Source: Synechococcus sp. CBW1002
GTDB taxonomy: Bacteria > Cyanobacteriota > Cyanobacteriia > PCC-6307 > Cyanobiaceae
DNA length: 64,000 nucleotides
Assembly: GCF_015840915.1 (NCBI RefSeq)
Contig: NZ_CP060398.1
Span: 2,232,001-2,296,000 of the forward strand
Reading direction: 5' to 3'
Part shown: positions 31,398-40,549 of the stretch, one piece after another
Layout of the letters: each line of letters begins with the position of its first letter
How positions within the stretch are numbered: position 1 is the first letter of the stretch
The notes under the pieces: generated by a model
Told to the model about the DNA's origin: nothing
The model's input: the letters and a program-made list of their open reading frames with translations, nothing else
Databases searched by the model: none
Translations under genes and position numbers: made by a program

Positions 31398-32453
31398 ATG
31401 GCCACGATTCTTGCCCTCGAAACAAGTTGTGACGAGTCGGCAGCGGCGATTGTGCGGGATCGCACCGTTCTGGCCCATGCCGTGGCTTCTCAGGTTGAGG
31501 AACATGCGCGCTTCGGCGGCGTGGTGCCTGAAATCGCCTCGCGACGGCATGTGGAGGCGCTGCCCCAGCTGATCGCCACCGTGCTGTCCGAGAGCAGTGT
31601 GGCGCTCCCTCAGCTGGATGCGGTCGCCGCCACGGTGGCGCCGGGCCTGGTGGGAGCCCTACTGGTGGGATCGGTCACGGGCCGCACCCTGGCCCGCCTG
31701 CATGGATTGCCGTTTCTGGGCATGCATCACCTTGAGGCGCACCTCTGCTCGGTGCAGCTCGGATCTCCGCTGACGCCGGGGCCCCATCTGGTGCTGCTGG
31801 TGAGTGGTGGCCACACCGAACTGATCCGGGTCGAGGGTCCCGGGCGCTATCAACCCCTGGGCCGCAGCCATGACGACGCCGCCGGCGAGGCCTTCGACAA
31901 GGTGGCTCGCCTGCTCGGATTGGCCTACCCCGGAGGACCCGCCATTCAGGCCGCTGCCGAAGCGGGCGATCCCCATCGTTTTGCCCTGCCCAAAGGGCGG
32001 GTGTCGAGGCCGGAGGGAGGCTTCTACCCCTATGACTTCAGCTTCAGCGGCCTGAAGACAGCCATGCTGCGCCTCGTGAGGTCGCTCGAGGCCTCGGGTG
32101 AGCCGCTGCCCGTGGCAGATCTGGCGGCGAGCTTTGAGCAGGTGGTGGCGGACGTGCTGGTGGACCGCAGCTGCCGCTGTGCCCGCGATCAGGGCCTGGC
32201 CACGATCGTGCTGGTAGGCGGTGTGGCGGCGAACCGCCGCCTGCGGCAACGGATGGAGCAGAGCTGCGCCGAGGCCGATCTGCAATGGCGTCTGGCGCCG
32301 CTGGCATTCTGCACCGACAATGCCGCCATGGTGGGGGTGGCGGCGGCCCAGAGATTCTCGCAGGGCTGCCGCAGCCCCATGGATCTGGGGGTGGCGCCGC
32401 GGTTGCCGCTGGTGCAGGCGGAGCGCCTGTATGAGGCAACAGCTTGTTTCTGA
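31398..32453 (+). CDS. tsaD: tRNA N6-adenosine threonylcarbamoyltransferase
   Basis: TsaD transfers the threonylcarbamoyl group to A37 of tRNAs reading ANN codons, together with TsaB and TsaE. The 351-residue product has the ASKHA-fold motifs [15 protein letters not shown], the metal-binding HHLEAHLCS (residues around 110), [28 protein letters not shown] and [13 protein letters not shown]. Length and motifs are normal. It diverges from psaF, and the Hlip gene follows after 39 bp. Confidence 0.96.
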   Translation: MATILALETSCDESAAAIVRDRTVLAHAVASQVEEHARFGGVVPEIASRRHVEALPQLIATVLSESSVALPQLDAVAATVAPGLVGALLVGSVTGRTLARLHGLPFLGMHHLEAHLCSVQLGSPLTPGPHLVLLVSGGHTELIRVEGPGRYQPLGRSHDDAAGEAFDKVARLLGLAYPGGPAIQAAAEAGDPHRFALPKGRVSRPEGGFYPYDFSFSGLKTAMLRLVRSLEASGEPLPVADLAASFEQVVADVLVDRSCRCARDQGLATIVLVGGVAANRRLRQRMEQSCAEADLQWRLAPLAFCTDNAAMVGVAAAQRFSQGCRSPMDLGVAPRLPLVQAERLYEATACF

Positions 32454-32492
32454 TCGCCCTAGGGTGGAATGATTCGCTGAGGACTGGTCGTC

Positions 32493-32792
32493 ATGGCGCC
32501 GGTTGAGGAGGGCCAGGTTGTGGGCACGACCGATCCTGTTCAGGCGGATCAGGTGCCCGCAGGTTCAGTGGAGGGCGATTCAGGTCAGGTTGCTGTGACG
32601 CCGATGGAGGCTTCCCTTCCGGGCGGGGTTGAGTCTGAGACCGTGATTGAGCCGGTTGGACCGGAGGAGCTCAACGCTTGGCGACGAGGCTTTACGCCCC
32701 AGGCGGAAATCTGGAACGGCCGACTGGCGATGCTGGGACTATCCGTTGGGCTCTCGGTTCTTCTGATCGCACGCCTGGCGGCTGGGCATTGA
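32493..32792 (+). CDS. High light-inducible protein (Hlip/Scp)
   Basis: Hlips are one-helix proteins of the light-harvesting superfamily that bind chlorophyll and carotenoid and protect photosystem II assembly under stress. The last 40 residues hold the signature, FTPQAEIWNGRLAMLGLSVG, with Glu and Asn/Arg chlorophyll ligands, followed by the single helix end LSVLLIARLAAGH. The N-terminal 55 residues are acidic and of low complexity (Val/Glu/Gly/Pro), longer than in minimal Hlips. An AGGA ribosome-binding site precedes ATG 32493. Confidence 0.92.
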   Translation: MAPVEEGQVVGTTDPVQADQVPAGSVEGDSGQVAVTPMEASLPGGVESETVIEPVGPEELNAWRRGFTPQAEIWNGRLAMLGLSVGLSVLLIARLAAGH

Positions 32793-32888
32793 TCGGTGCC
32801 TTTCCTTATAACGAACTGAGCCTGATCCTGTCAGGACTTTGACTGAATTTCCACCGATTCAGGCAGGCGGATTGATCCCTTCAGCGCA

Positions 32889-34157
32889 TCATGTCCTTCC
32901 ACGCAGGGCCTGAGCAAGCTCGTTTGGCCTGAGGCTGACGGCCAATGCATCAACGCCCTCCACGCGACCATCTTCTACCAGCTTGATCAGGCTTTGATTG
33001 GCGGTTACCATGCCCTCGAAACTGCTGCGATTCATGATGTCTTCAATCTCGCCGAGTTCGCCTCGCTGAATGTAATCCTTGCAAGCATCTGTGTTGATTA
33101 AAATATCGTGAAACGCAACCCTCTTGCCGTCCGTGGTCTTGATCAGGCCCTGGGCGATCACCCCCAGCAAGGTTTCGGACACCGCCCGCCGCACCGCATC
33201 CTGCTCCTGAGGGGGATACATCCCCAGCACCCGCTCCACGGTCTTCACAGCAGAGTTGGTATGCAGAGTTCCAAACACCAGGTGACCCGTCTGGGACGCT
33301 TCGATCGCCGTGGCCAGGGTTTCCTGGTCACGGATTTCACCGATCAGGATCACGTCCGGATCTTCCCGCATAGCGGCACGCAGGGCATTGTGAAAGTGCT
33401 TGGTGTGTTGGCCAACTTCCCTGTGGCGGATTAGGGACTCTCGACTTTCATGCACGAATTCAACCGGATCTTCAATCGTGATGATGTGGCGGGTCATGTT
33501 GCGGTTGATCCAGTCGATCATCGCCGCCAGAGTGGTGCTCTTACCGGAGCCAGTCGGACCGGTCACCAGGATCATGCCCTTGGGAAGGGCAGAAAGCTTC
33601 TTGAGTACAGGGGGCAGGTGTAGGTCCTCCAGGGTCGCGATCTTCTGAGGAATCAACCGCAACACCATCCCCGGCCCCCGCAACGAATCGAGCACGTTGA
33701 TGCGGACTCGCGCAAAGGGGAAAGCAAAACTTCCATCGAATTCCTTGTCCCGCTGAAAGGAATCGATCTCAGCCGGCGTCAGCATCTCGCGCAGCCATCG
33801 TTGGAACGTCGCGGCGTCGGTGACCGGCCAACCGGTGCGCGCCATCTCTCCGCGGGCCCGATAGCGCGGTTCTTCGCCGACGCCCAGGTGGACATCTGAA
33901 TGGTTCCGCTCGTGGGCCAGGCGCACGATGTCCTCGAGGGTGGCCGGTTGGCTTCCGTACCCACCAGCCTCCTGTCCAACCGATGCAACAGGGGTGGAGA
34001 CAGGCTGGGCGAATGGTGGCGGCGGCGGTGGTTGCAGCCCCGGACCAGGCGAAGCAGGGGGTGGTGGCTGGGCGGGACCGGGAAAAGGGGAGGGCAGAGC
34101 CGAGGTTCCGGTCGGGGGGAAGGGCGAAGGCGGAAAAGGAGAGTCGGCCTGGGCCAT
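32889..34157 (-). CDS. pilT: PilT-type twitching motility ATPase
   Basis: PilT-type hexameric ATPases power type IV pilus retraction. The 422-residue protein starts with about 75 residues rich in Pro, Ser and Gly, then a PilT core: N-terminal sensor domain (LEDIVRLAHERNHSDVHLGVG), Walker A LVTGPTGSGKSTTLAAMI, Asp box TIEDPVEFVH, Walker B DPDVILIGEIRDQETL and the His box TGHLVFGTLHTNSAVKT. PilT proteins normally lack the Pro-rich head. PilU-like function is also possible. No other pilus gene is near it; wecB diverges from it. Confidence 0.92.
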   Translation of the reverse strand: MAQADSPFPPSPFPPTGTSALPSPFPGPAQPPPPASPGPGLQPPPPPPFAQPVSTPVASVGQEAGGYGSQPATLEDIVRLAHERNHSDVHLGVGEEPRYRARGEMARTGWPVTDAATFQRWLREMLTPAEIDSFQRDKEFDGSFAFPFARVRINVLDSLRGPGMVLRLIPQKIATLEDLHLPPVLKKLSALPKGMILVTGPTGSGKSTTLAAMIDWINRNMTRHIITIEDPVEFVHESRESLIRHREVGQHTKHFHNALRAAMREDPDVILIGEIRDQETLATAIEASQTGHLVFGTLHTNSAVKTVERVLGMYPPQEQDAVRRAVSETLLGVIAQGLIKTTDGKRVAFHDILINTDACKDYIQRGELGEIEDIMNRSSFEGMVTANQSLIKLVEDGRVEGVDALAVSLRPNELAQALRGRT

Positions 34158-34252
34158 GCCGGAGCGGAACGGGTCGGGTACAACCAGCTTCGCCCCTATC
34201 GGGCCGGGAGGCCACCATCCCTAGGATCCGGGCATTGCTGCTGGGGGGCGGG

Positions 34253-35380
34253 ATGCCACTGGTCACGATCGTGCTGGGCACCAGGCCGGAGGCGATCAAA
34301 CTGGCCCCGGTGATCCGTGCCTTTCAGCAGGCCCCGGACCTGACCACCCGCGTGGTGCTCACCGGACAGCACCGCGAGATGGTGAGCCAGGTGATGGAGC
34401 TGTTCGGCCTGCAGGCCGATCACGATCTGGCACTGATGGCTCCCAAGCAGACCCTCACCCACGTGACCTGCGCCGCCCTCCAGGGCCTGGAACAGGAATT
34501 CACCGAGCACCGCCCTGATCTGGTGCTGGTCCAGGGCGACACCACCACGGCCTTCTCCTCAGCCCTGGCGGCCTTCTATGGCCAGATCCCCGTTGGGCAT
34601 GTGGAAGCAGGCCTGCGCACCGACAACCTGCTTGACCCCTTCCCTGAGGAGGCCAATCGCCGGCTGATCTCCCAGCTCGCCCAGCTTCACTTCGCGCCGA
34701 CGGCGCAATCGGCCAGCAATCTGCGCGCCTCCGGCGTGGTGGGCGACATTCTCACCACCGGCAACACGGTGATCGATGCTCTGCTGCTGATGGCGGAGAC
34801 GGCCCCGGACTGGGATCTGCCCGGCCTCGACTGGAGCAGGCAGCGGGTGCTCCTGGCCACGGTGCACCGTCGCGAGAACTGGGGCGAACGGCTGCAGCAG
34901 ATCGGCCAGGGTTTTCTCGATCTTCTGGAGCGTTTTCCCGACACAGCCCTGCTGCTGCCGCTGCATCGCAACCCCACCGTGCGGGAGCCCCTGCAGGCCC
35001 TGCTGGGCGACCATCCCCGCGCCTTCCTCACCGAACCGCTCGACTACGACAGGTTGGTGGCGGCGATGCGGGGCTGCGCGCTGCTGCTGACCGATTCGGG
35101 CGGCCTCCAGGAGGAGGCTCCAGCCCTCGGCAAGCCGGTGCTGGTGCTGCGCCGCACCACCGAGCGTCCCGAAGCGGTGGAGGCCGGCACGGCCCGTCTG
35201 ATCGGCACCAACAGGGGCGACATCCTGCGGGAGGCCAGTCGCCTGCTGGAGGATCCCGCGGCCTACGCGGTCATGGCCCAGGCCCACAACCCCTTCGGCG
35301 ATGGGCAGGCCAGCGGACGCATCCTGGAGGCCGCTCGCAGTTTTCTCAATGGCGGGGACGCTCAGTCGGCCTGTCCCTAG
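34253..35380 (+). CDS. wecB: UDP-N-acetylglucosamine 2-epimerase (non-hydrolysing)
   Basis: WecB interconverts UDP-GlcNAc and UDP-ManNAc for surface polysaccharide synthesis. The 375-residue product has the N-terminal VLGTRPEAIKLAPVIRAF, GDTTTAFSSALAAFY, GHVEAGLRTDN, TVHRRENWGERL and DSGGLQEEAPALGKPVLVLR, all family hallmarks including the His/Glu catalytic region. ATG 34253 gives the standard start; the frame upstream is antisense to pilT. It is convergent with the adaptor gene. Confidence 0.95.
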   Translation: MPLVTIVLGTRPEAIKLAPVIRAFQQAPDLTTRVVLTGQHREMVSQVMELFGLQADHDLALMAPKQTLTHVTCAALQGLEQEFTEHRPDLVLVQGDTTTAFSSALAAFYGQIPVGHVEAGLRTDNLLDPFPEEANRRLISQLAQLHFAPTAQSASNLRASGVVGDILTTGNTVIDALLLMAETAPDWDLPGLDWSRQRVLLATVHRRENWGERLQQIGQGFLDLLERFPDTALLLPLHRNPTVREPLQALLGDHPRAFLTEPLDYDRLVAAMRGCALLLTDSGGLQEEAPALGKPVLVLRRTTERPEAVEAGTARLIGTNRGDILREASRLLEDPAAYAVMAQAHNPFGDGQASGRILEAARSFLNGGDAQSACP

Positions 35381-35410
35381 TTGGCCTGCTGTCCGTCCGT
35401 CCACCCTCAC

Positions 35411-36676
35411 TCAGTCCGTCTGCGGACGCTTGCTGGCCCAGGGAGGAAGATCGATGAACACCCGTTCACCAGGCTTGAGGCCTGTGATGATCTGGGTGTC
35501 CTTGCCGCTGCTGGATCCGAGCTCCACGGGCTGGAAGGTGGGCTCGCGCTCGGGGCCGACCCTGAGCACACCAGGTTTGCCTGCTTCGGTCACCACCGCC
35601 ACGGTGGGCACCAGGGTCTCGGAGCGCAGCTGACCGGCCTGAAAATCAATGTCGGCGGTCATGCCGATGCGCAGCTCCGGCGGCGGATCGATCAGCTGCA
35701 GTTTCACCTCAAAGGAGGTGACATTGTTGAGTTTGATCGCACGCGGCGCGATGCGCCGCACCCGGGCCGCAAAGCGCTGATCGGGGAAGGCATCCACCCG
35801 CACGCTGGCCATCTGGCCCACCCGTAGCCGACCGATGTCATTCTCGGGCACCTTGGCCAGCACCTCCAGCCCCTGGGCCAGCTCCACCACCGAGGAACTG
35901 GTGGCACCGGCCGTGGCCGACGCTGTGGTGGTGGGTGTCACGAAGGCGCCAGGGTCAGCGAACCGCTGGGTGATCACCCCATCGAAGGGGGCCCGCACGA
36001 TCAGCTCATCCCGTTCCACCTGACGCTGCTCCAGCCGCTGACGAGCCGCCGCCACGTTGGCCTCATCCACGTGAAAGGCCCCCAGGGCCCGCTGATAGTC
36101 GTCAGCGCTGATCGCCTGGCTGGCGAACAGCTGGCGGCGGCGCTCCCATTCACTGCGGGTGCGGGCCAGCTGGGCCTCGGCCGAGCTCAGATTGGCCTGC
36201 AGTTCCTTCAGGCGTTCATTGAGATCACCCGAGTCCATCAGGGCGAGAGCCTGGCCTTGCCGCACCCGGTCGCCCTCCTCGACGTAGAGCTCCTGCAGCA
36301 GCCCCTGCCGCTTCGGGCTCACGTTCACCCGCCTGACCGCATCCAGTTCGCCGCTGGCGCTCACCACACTGGGAAGGGAGCCCTGGCGGGCCAGCACGGT
36401 GTATGGATCGAGATTGCGGCCCTTCTGGCCCGACTGACGCAACCAGACCGCCGTGCCGCTCAGACCGACCAGCACTGCCAGGGTGCCGGCCCAGAGACGT
36501 CGCCGTCGCCAGAGGGGCTTGACTGACGGGCTCCCGGTGAGCCCGTCGATGTTGGGATGTCCGGTGGGGGCGGGTTCGGGCCGGCGACGCGGCCGCAGGG
36601 GGGCGAGGACGGGAATGGGCCTGGTTCCGACTGTGCCCCAGTCTTTCGGGTCCGCGGCGTGATTGGGGTTGTTCAC
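35411..36676 (-). CDS. RND/HlyD-type efflux periplasmic adaptor
   Basis: The 421-residue product is a membrane-fusion (HlyD/MacA-like) protein that bridges an inner-membrane transporter and an outer-membrane channel. A cytoplasmic N-terminus of about 60 residues precedes one membrane anchor (LWAGTLAVLVGLSGTAVWL). Then come a barrel-sandwich half (ASGELDAVRRVNVSPKRQG), a lipoyl-like turn (VRQGQALALMDSGDLNERL), a coiled-coil hairpin (about 165-235), the second sandwich half (FDGVITQRFADPGAFV) and a beta-barrel domain. No transporter gene is adjacent in the window, so the exported substrate is unknown. It diverges from ychF. Confidence 0.9.
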   Translation of the reverse strand: MNNPNHAADPKDWGTVGTRPIPVLAPLRPRRRPEPAPTGHPNIDGLTGSPSVKPLWRRRRLWAGTLAVLVGLSGTAVWLRQSGQKGRNLDPYTVLARQGSLPSVVSASGELDAVRRVNVSPKRQGLLQELYVEEGDRVRQGQALALMDSGDLNERLKELQANLSSAEAQLARTRSEWERRRQLFASQAISADDYQRALGAFHVDEANVAAARQRLEQRQVERDELIVRAPFDGVITQRFADPGAFVTPTTTASATAGATSSSVVELAQGLEVLAKVPENDIGRLRVGQMASVRVDAFPDQRFAARVRRIAPRAIKLNNVTSFEVKLQLIDPPPELRIGMTADIDFQAGQLRSETLVPTVAVVTEAGKPGVLRVGPEREPTFQPVELGSSSGKDTQIITGLKPGERVFIDLPPWASKRPQTD

Positions 36677-36743
36677 CGGGACGGATCTCCCCCGCAGCTC
36701 TGGATCCGACTGGCGCCTGGCTGGCAGCGATTAGATTCGGACC

Positions 36744-37835
36744 ATGCTCAAAGCCGGAATTGTGGGACTGCCCAACGTGGGCAAGTCAACCCTCTTCAAC
36801 GCCCTCGTGGCCAACGCCAAGGCCGAGGCCGCCAACTACCCCTTCTGCACGATCGAACCCAATTCGGGCGTGGTTGCGGTGCCGGATCCTCGACTGGAGC
36901 AGCTGTCAGCTGTGAGCGGCAGTAAGGAGATCATCCCGACCCGTGTTGAGTTCGTCGACATCGCCGGCCTGGTCAAGGGGGCCAGCCAGGGGGAGGGACT
37001 GGGCAACAAATTCCTGGCCAACATCCGCGAAGTCGATGCGATCGTCCACGTGGTGCGCTGCTTCGAGAACGACGATGTGATTCACGTCTCCGGTTCGGTA
37101 GGTCCTGCCCGTGATGCCGAGGTGATCAACCTCGAGCTGGGGCTGGCCGATCTGGCCCAGGTGGAGAAGCGGCGCGAGCGGCTCAAGAAGCAGACCCGTA
37201 CCAATAAGGAAGCGCAGCTCGAGGACGGAGCTCTTGCCCGCATCCAGGCCGTGCTGGAGCAGGGTGGAGCGGCCCGCACGGTGGAGATCAGCGAAGAGGA
37301 GGCCCTGCTGATCAAGCCCCTGGGCCTGCTCACCGCCAAGCCGATCATCTACGCCACCAATGTGAGCGAGGACGACCTTGCCTCCGGCAATGCCTTCGTC
37401 GACGAAGTGAAGGCCGTTGCTGCTCAGGAGGGCGCCGAGACCGTGCGCATTTCCGCCCAGGTGGAGGCCGAGCTGATCGAGCTGCCTGAGGAGGAGCGAG
37501 CTGAGTTCCTGGCCGGTCTTGGGGCGGAGGAAGGTGGGCTGCAAAGCCTGATCCGCGCCACCTATTCCTTGCTCGGATTGCGCACGTACTTCACCACGGG
37601 TGAAAAGGAGACCCGCGCCTGGACGATCACGGCCGGTATGACGGCGCCACAGGCCGCGGGAGTGATCCACACCGATTTTGAGCGGGGCTTCATCCGCGCC
37701 CAGACGATCGGCTATAGCCAGCTTCTGGAGGCCGGTTCCCTGGTGGAGGCGCGCAATCGTGGCTGGCTTCGCAGCGAAGGCAAGGAGTACGAAGTCGCCG
37801 AAGGTGATGTCATGGAATTCTTGTTCAATGTCTGA
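36744..37835 (+). CDS. ychF: Redox-regulated ATPase YchF
   Basis: YchF/OLA1 is an Obg-related P-loop protein that hydrolyses ATP in preference to GTP and associates with ribosomes. The 363-residue product has the G1 motif [44 protein letters not shown], then a helical domain (about 130-200) and a C-terminal TGS domain with [21 protein letters not shown]. The usual G4 NKxD is replaced by NVSE (YATNVSEDD), as is normal for this family. It ends 12 bp before the remnant of the split EAL gene. Confidence 0.97.
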   Translation: MLKAGIVGLPNVGKSTLFNALVANAKAEAANYPFCTIEPNSGVVAVPDPRLEQLSAVSGSKEIIPTRVEFVDIAGLVKGASQGEGLGNKFLANIREVDAIVHVVRCFENDDVIHVSGSVGPARDAEVINLELGLADLAQVEKRRERLKKQTRTNKEAQLEDGALARIQAVLEQGGAARTVEISEEEALLIKPLGLLTAKPIIYATNVSEDDLASGNAFVDEVKAVAAQEGAETVRISAQVEAELIELPEEERAEFLAGLGAEEGGLQSLIRATYSLLGLRTYFTTGEKETRAWTITAGMTAPQAAGVIHTDFERGFIRAQTIGYSQLLEAGSLVEARNRGWLRSEGKEYEVAEGDVMEFLFNV

Positions 37836-37846
37836 CGATATCGAAG

Positions 37847-38078
37847 TTAAAAATGCGACGAAAAAGATGCGGGCATGCGAAAATCTATGCAAAGCACATA
37901 ATTGAATGCGGTTTGCATATGCCTTAGGAGTACCGCGACGGTGCGGCAGGGGTTGCCCGTTGCGAGGCTGATATAGCTATTTGTGGTGAATCGGGAAAGG
38001 CCCGTATCAATGAGGCTGAAGAAATACTCTTTGAAGGAGTGATCCGAGCCGCGGCGGGCCGGCTCAAAGAGGCGGCTA
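37847..38078 (-). pseudogene. 3' part of EAL gene split by IS630 (C-terminal domain)
   Basis: The minus strand from 38078 to a TAA at 37847-37849 encodes the C-terminal end of the neighbouring EAL protein. It reads RLFEPARRGSDHSFKEYFF, then a stretch ending in SYISLATG, CRTVAV and VLCIDF. The intact paralogue's end has RLFGPAHRGTDHSYKEYFF, SYISLATG, CRTVTV and VLCIDF at the same places. Joined to 39224-40377 without the insertion it makes an uninterrupted frame of 461 codons. It has no start of its own and should not be translated as a unit. Confidence 0.9.
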
Positions 38079-38096
38079 GTATGCCGTCCCGGAAAT
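38079..38096 (+). repeat. IS630 left inverted repeat
   Basis: The left end reads GTATGCCGTCCCGGAAAT. It matches the right end in 16 of 18 positions; the differences are A/G at positions 3 and 16. Confidence 0.92.
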
Positions 38097-38132
38097 AACA
38101 GCTAGAATCGAGAGTGTCACCCGAGGTGCCTT

Positions 38133-39224
38133 GTGGCGCTTGGTCGTCCGATGCCTCCGCTGGTCCTCAGCGAGGACGAGGTTCAGCAGTTGCGGGCCCT
38201 TGCAAATTCCCGGTCGTTGCCGCATTCGATCGTGCAGCGCGCTCAGATCGTGCTGGCCTGCGGTGCCGGCGAGACCAACACCGCCATCGCCAAACGGATG
38301 GGGCTGACGGGGATGACCGTTGGCAAGTGGCGCAAGCGGTACCGGGAGCTGGGCCTGGAGGGCCTGCATGACGAGCTGCGGCCGGGTAGGCCTCGCACCT
38401 ACGAGGACGACACGGTGGCGGAGGTGATCAACCGGGCACTGCAGACCAAGCCCACCGATGGCAGCACCCAGTGGTCTGCGCGCTCCCTCGCGGCTGCCAC
38501 CGGCATCTCCAAAACCACCGTTCACCGCTGGCTGCAGACTTTCTCGGTCCAGCCCCACCGGCAGAAGTCGTTCAAGCTCTCCACCGACCCGTTCTTTGTG
38601 GAGAAGGTCCGCGACATCGTCGGCCTGTACCTGAACCCTCCGGATAAGGCGATGGTGCTCTGCGTCGACGAGAAGACGCAGATCCAGGCACTGGACCGCA
38701 CCCAGCCGCTGTTGCCCATGGGCCTGGGTTACGTGGAGGGCGTCACCCACGACTACATCCGCCACGGCACCACCACGCTGTTCGCTGCTCTGGATGTGGC
38801 AACAGGCGAGGTGATCACCCAATGCAAGCCCCGCCATAGGCATCAGGAGTTCCTGGGGTTCCTGCGCCAGATCGAGAAGTCGGTCCCCGAGGAGCTTGAT
38901 GTCCACTTGATCGTCGACAACTACTGCACCCACAAGCACGCCAAGGTGAGGGCCTGGCTGGCGCAGCGGCCCCGCTTCCACGTGCACTACACACCGACCT
39001 ACGCCTCCTGGATCAACCAGGTGGAGCGTTGGTTTGGGATCATCACCCAGCGGGCGATCCGACGCGGCAGCTTCTCCAGCGTCAAGGAGTTGATCTCCAA
39101 GATCGAGCAATTCGTGGCGGCCTACAACAAGACCAAGGCGCCGTTCAACTGGACGGCCACAGCGGATTCAATCCTGGAGAAGCTCCAGCGACTTTGCTCG
39201 CAGATCTCCGGGACGGCACACTAG
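38133..39224 (+). CDS. IS630-family transposase
   Basis: The 363-residue DDE transposase has an N-terminal pair of helix-turn-helix segments ([21 protein letters not shown], about 50-72, and [20 protein letters not shown], about 113-135) that bind the inverted repeats. The catalytic core follows: first Asp in [12 protein letters not shown], second in [12 protein letters not shown], and the Glu in [15 protein letters not shown]. The frame is complete and uninterrupted, so the element may be active. The start could also be GTG or a later ATG (MPPLVL, residue 7). The stop codon lies across the element boundary at 39222-39224. Confidence 0.95.
   Translation: MALGRPMPPLVLSEDEVQQLRALANSRSLPHSIVQRAQIVLACGAGETNTAIAKRMGLTGMTVGKWRKRYRELGLEGLHDELRPGRPRTYEDDTVAEVINRALQTKPTDGSTQWSARSLAAATGISKTTVHRWLQTFSVQPHRQKSFKLSTDPFFVEKVRDIVGLYLNPPDKAMVLCVDEKTQIQALDRTQPLLPMGLGYVEGVTHDYIRHGTTTLFAALDVATGEVITQCKPRHRHQEFLGFLRQIEKSVPEELDVHLIVDNYCTHKHAKVRAWLAQRPRFHVHYTPTYASWINQVERWFGIITQRAIRRGSFSSVKELISKIEQFVAAYNKTKAPFNWTATADSILEKLQRLCSQISGTAH
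39204..39221 (-). repeat. IS630 right inverted repeat
   Basis: Read from the right edge inward, the end is GTGTGCCGTCCCGGAGAT, the partner of the left inverted repeat. The host TA follows directly at 39222-39223. Confidence 0.92.
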
Positions 39225-40377
39225 GCAGCACTGTGACATCGGAGGCCATGTGAGTTTCGCTTACCTGAATTCCCTGGTCATCAAGAAGGTAGGCGGCTTC
39301 TATGCCGGTATTGTTGGCCACCAATTCCCAAAGGGCCGCATCAAAGTCCTGCCGCTTCGCCTTCTGCAGGCCTGCGCACCCTTGTTGGGCAAGTCGCTGC
39401 AGGTCTAAACTCTGCTGGCGGCGGGCCTTGAGTGAATCAGTGGCATGGATGCGCTGTCGACGTGTTGCCTGAGTAAGGGGCTCCAACAGGCTAGGAAGAT
39501 CAAGCTGTTCAGCTTTCCTGGCCCTCGCAAAGAAGAAACCCTGCAAAAGCTCCGCTCCCAACGAGGCACAGGTGTCAACTTCGGCATGGGTTTCAACCCC
39601 TTCGGCCAAGACCATGCAACCGATACTACGACTAAGATTAACCAGGGATTTTATTGTTTCTTGCTTAAAGAAGTCGCGATCCACATGGGCCACCAAATGG
39701 CGATCGAGTTTGATGATGTGGGGACGCAGCTGGGCGATGCGGGGCAAATTACTGTCACCTGCTCCAAGATCGTCAAGTGCAATGAGAAAGCTATGCCGGC
39801 GATAAGTATCAACGAAGTCTCGTAGGGACTCGAGATCATGTACCCGGCTTTCATTGACTTCGATCACGACGTCGCTGGGTTCAAGACCCGAGGCCTTGAC
39901 CCTCTCCAGCAGCCAGCCGGAGCCCAGGACCCCACGATCGATCACTGAAGACTCGAAGTTGAGAAACAGCAGCGGACGGCAGCCTTCGGCGAACCGTAGA
40001 CGGCTGTAGCTCTCCAGGGCCTTCAAACGGCAGAGCCGATCCAGTTCCAGCATGCGACCGGTGGTTTCCGCTTCCAGGAACATCTGCACCAGTCCCATGG
40101 TGCGCGGCCGTGCCAAGGCCTCGATTCCAACAACAGACTGATGGCGGAGCGAAAGAATCGGCTGGAATTCAATATCTAAATCCTGATTGGTCAGCAGCTC
40201 TGCCAAGGCATCGCAACTGGTTTGGTCATCCTGTTGTGGAATCTCTTCAGAGAAGCTGGTATCGAGTGAAACCTGCGCCTGTGGCGTGGCCGTAGTCTCC
40301 CTTCGAGTCCGCGGGGCTGGATCTTCCATCCTTGGGAAAGGAGTAAGCACGTCAGACCCTCGCTTCGCAGCGAGCAT
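39222..40377 (-). pseudogene. 5' part of EAL phosphodiesterase gene, interrupted by IS630
   Basis: This fragment encodes an EAL-type c-di-GMP phosphodiesterase domain (about residues 60-290): FQPILSLRHQSVVGIEALARP, VIEVNESRV, the metal/base-loop ALDDLGAGDSNLPRI, KLDRHL, LAEGVETHAE and ELLQGFFF are all present. The frame should continue into a Cache/PAS-like C-terminal domain, but the IS630 element splits it after LLDDQGIQVSETHMASDVTVL. Without repair, translation runs into the element and adds about 27 foreign residues. An ATG at 40329 could be the start instead of 40377. It is a tandem paralogue of the gene at 40550. Confidence 0.9.
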
Positions 40378-40385
40378 CCTGGTTA

Positions 40386-40391
40386 ATTATA
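40386..40391 (-). promoter_or_regulatory. Consensus -10 box upstream of the split EAL gene
   Basis: A perfect TATAAT on the minus strand lies only 8 nt before the ATG at 40377. If used, the transcript would be leaderless at 40377 or would use the ATG at 40329. No good -35 box is visible. Confidence 0.45.
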
Positions 40392-40549
40392 GTAAGAGCA
40401 TGGCTGGGAAAGGCTTTGTATTCGCCAACACGGTTGCAAGCTTTCACTCCGCTTTGGTTCTGTTCTTGCTGATCGGGTTCAGCCTCTCAGGAGGCTTGCC
40501 GGCGGGCGAGATCCCTGCGGTTCTGCGGGTCACGCGATGGAAGCCTGGT

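Larger units (their letters stand above)
38079..39221 (+). mobile_element. IS630-family insertion sequence, intact
   Basis: The 1143-bp element is bounded by imperfect 18-bp inverted repeats (16 of 18 identical) and flanked on both sides by the dinucleotide TA (38077-38078 and 39222-39223), the target duplication typical of the IS630/Tc1 group. It carries one transposase gene. Removing the element and one TA restores the reading frame of the EAL gene it interrupts, which proves the boundaries. The transposase stop codon TAG is made from the duplicated TA plus the next host G. Confidence 0.95.
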
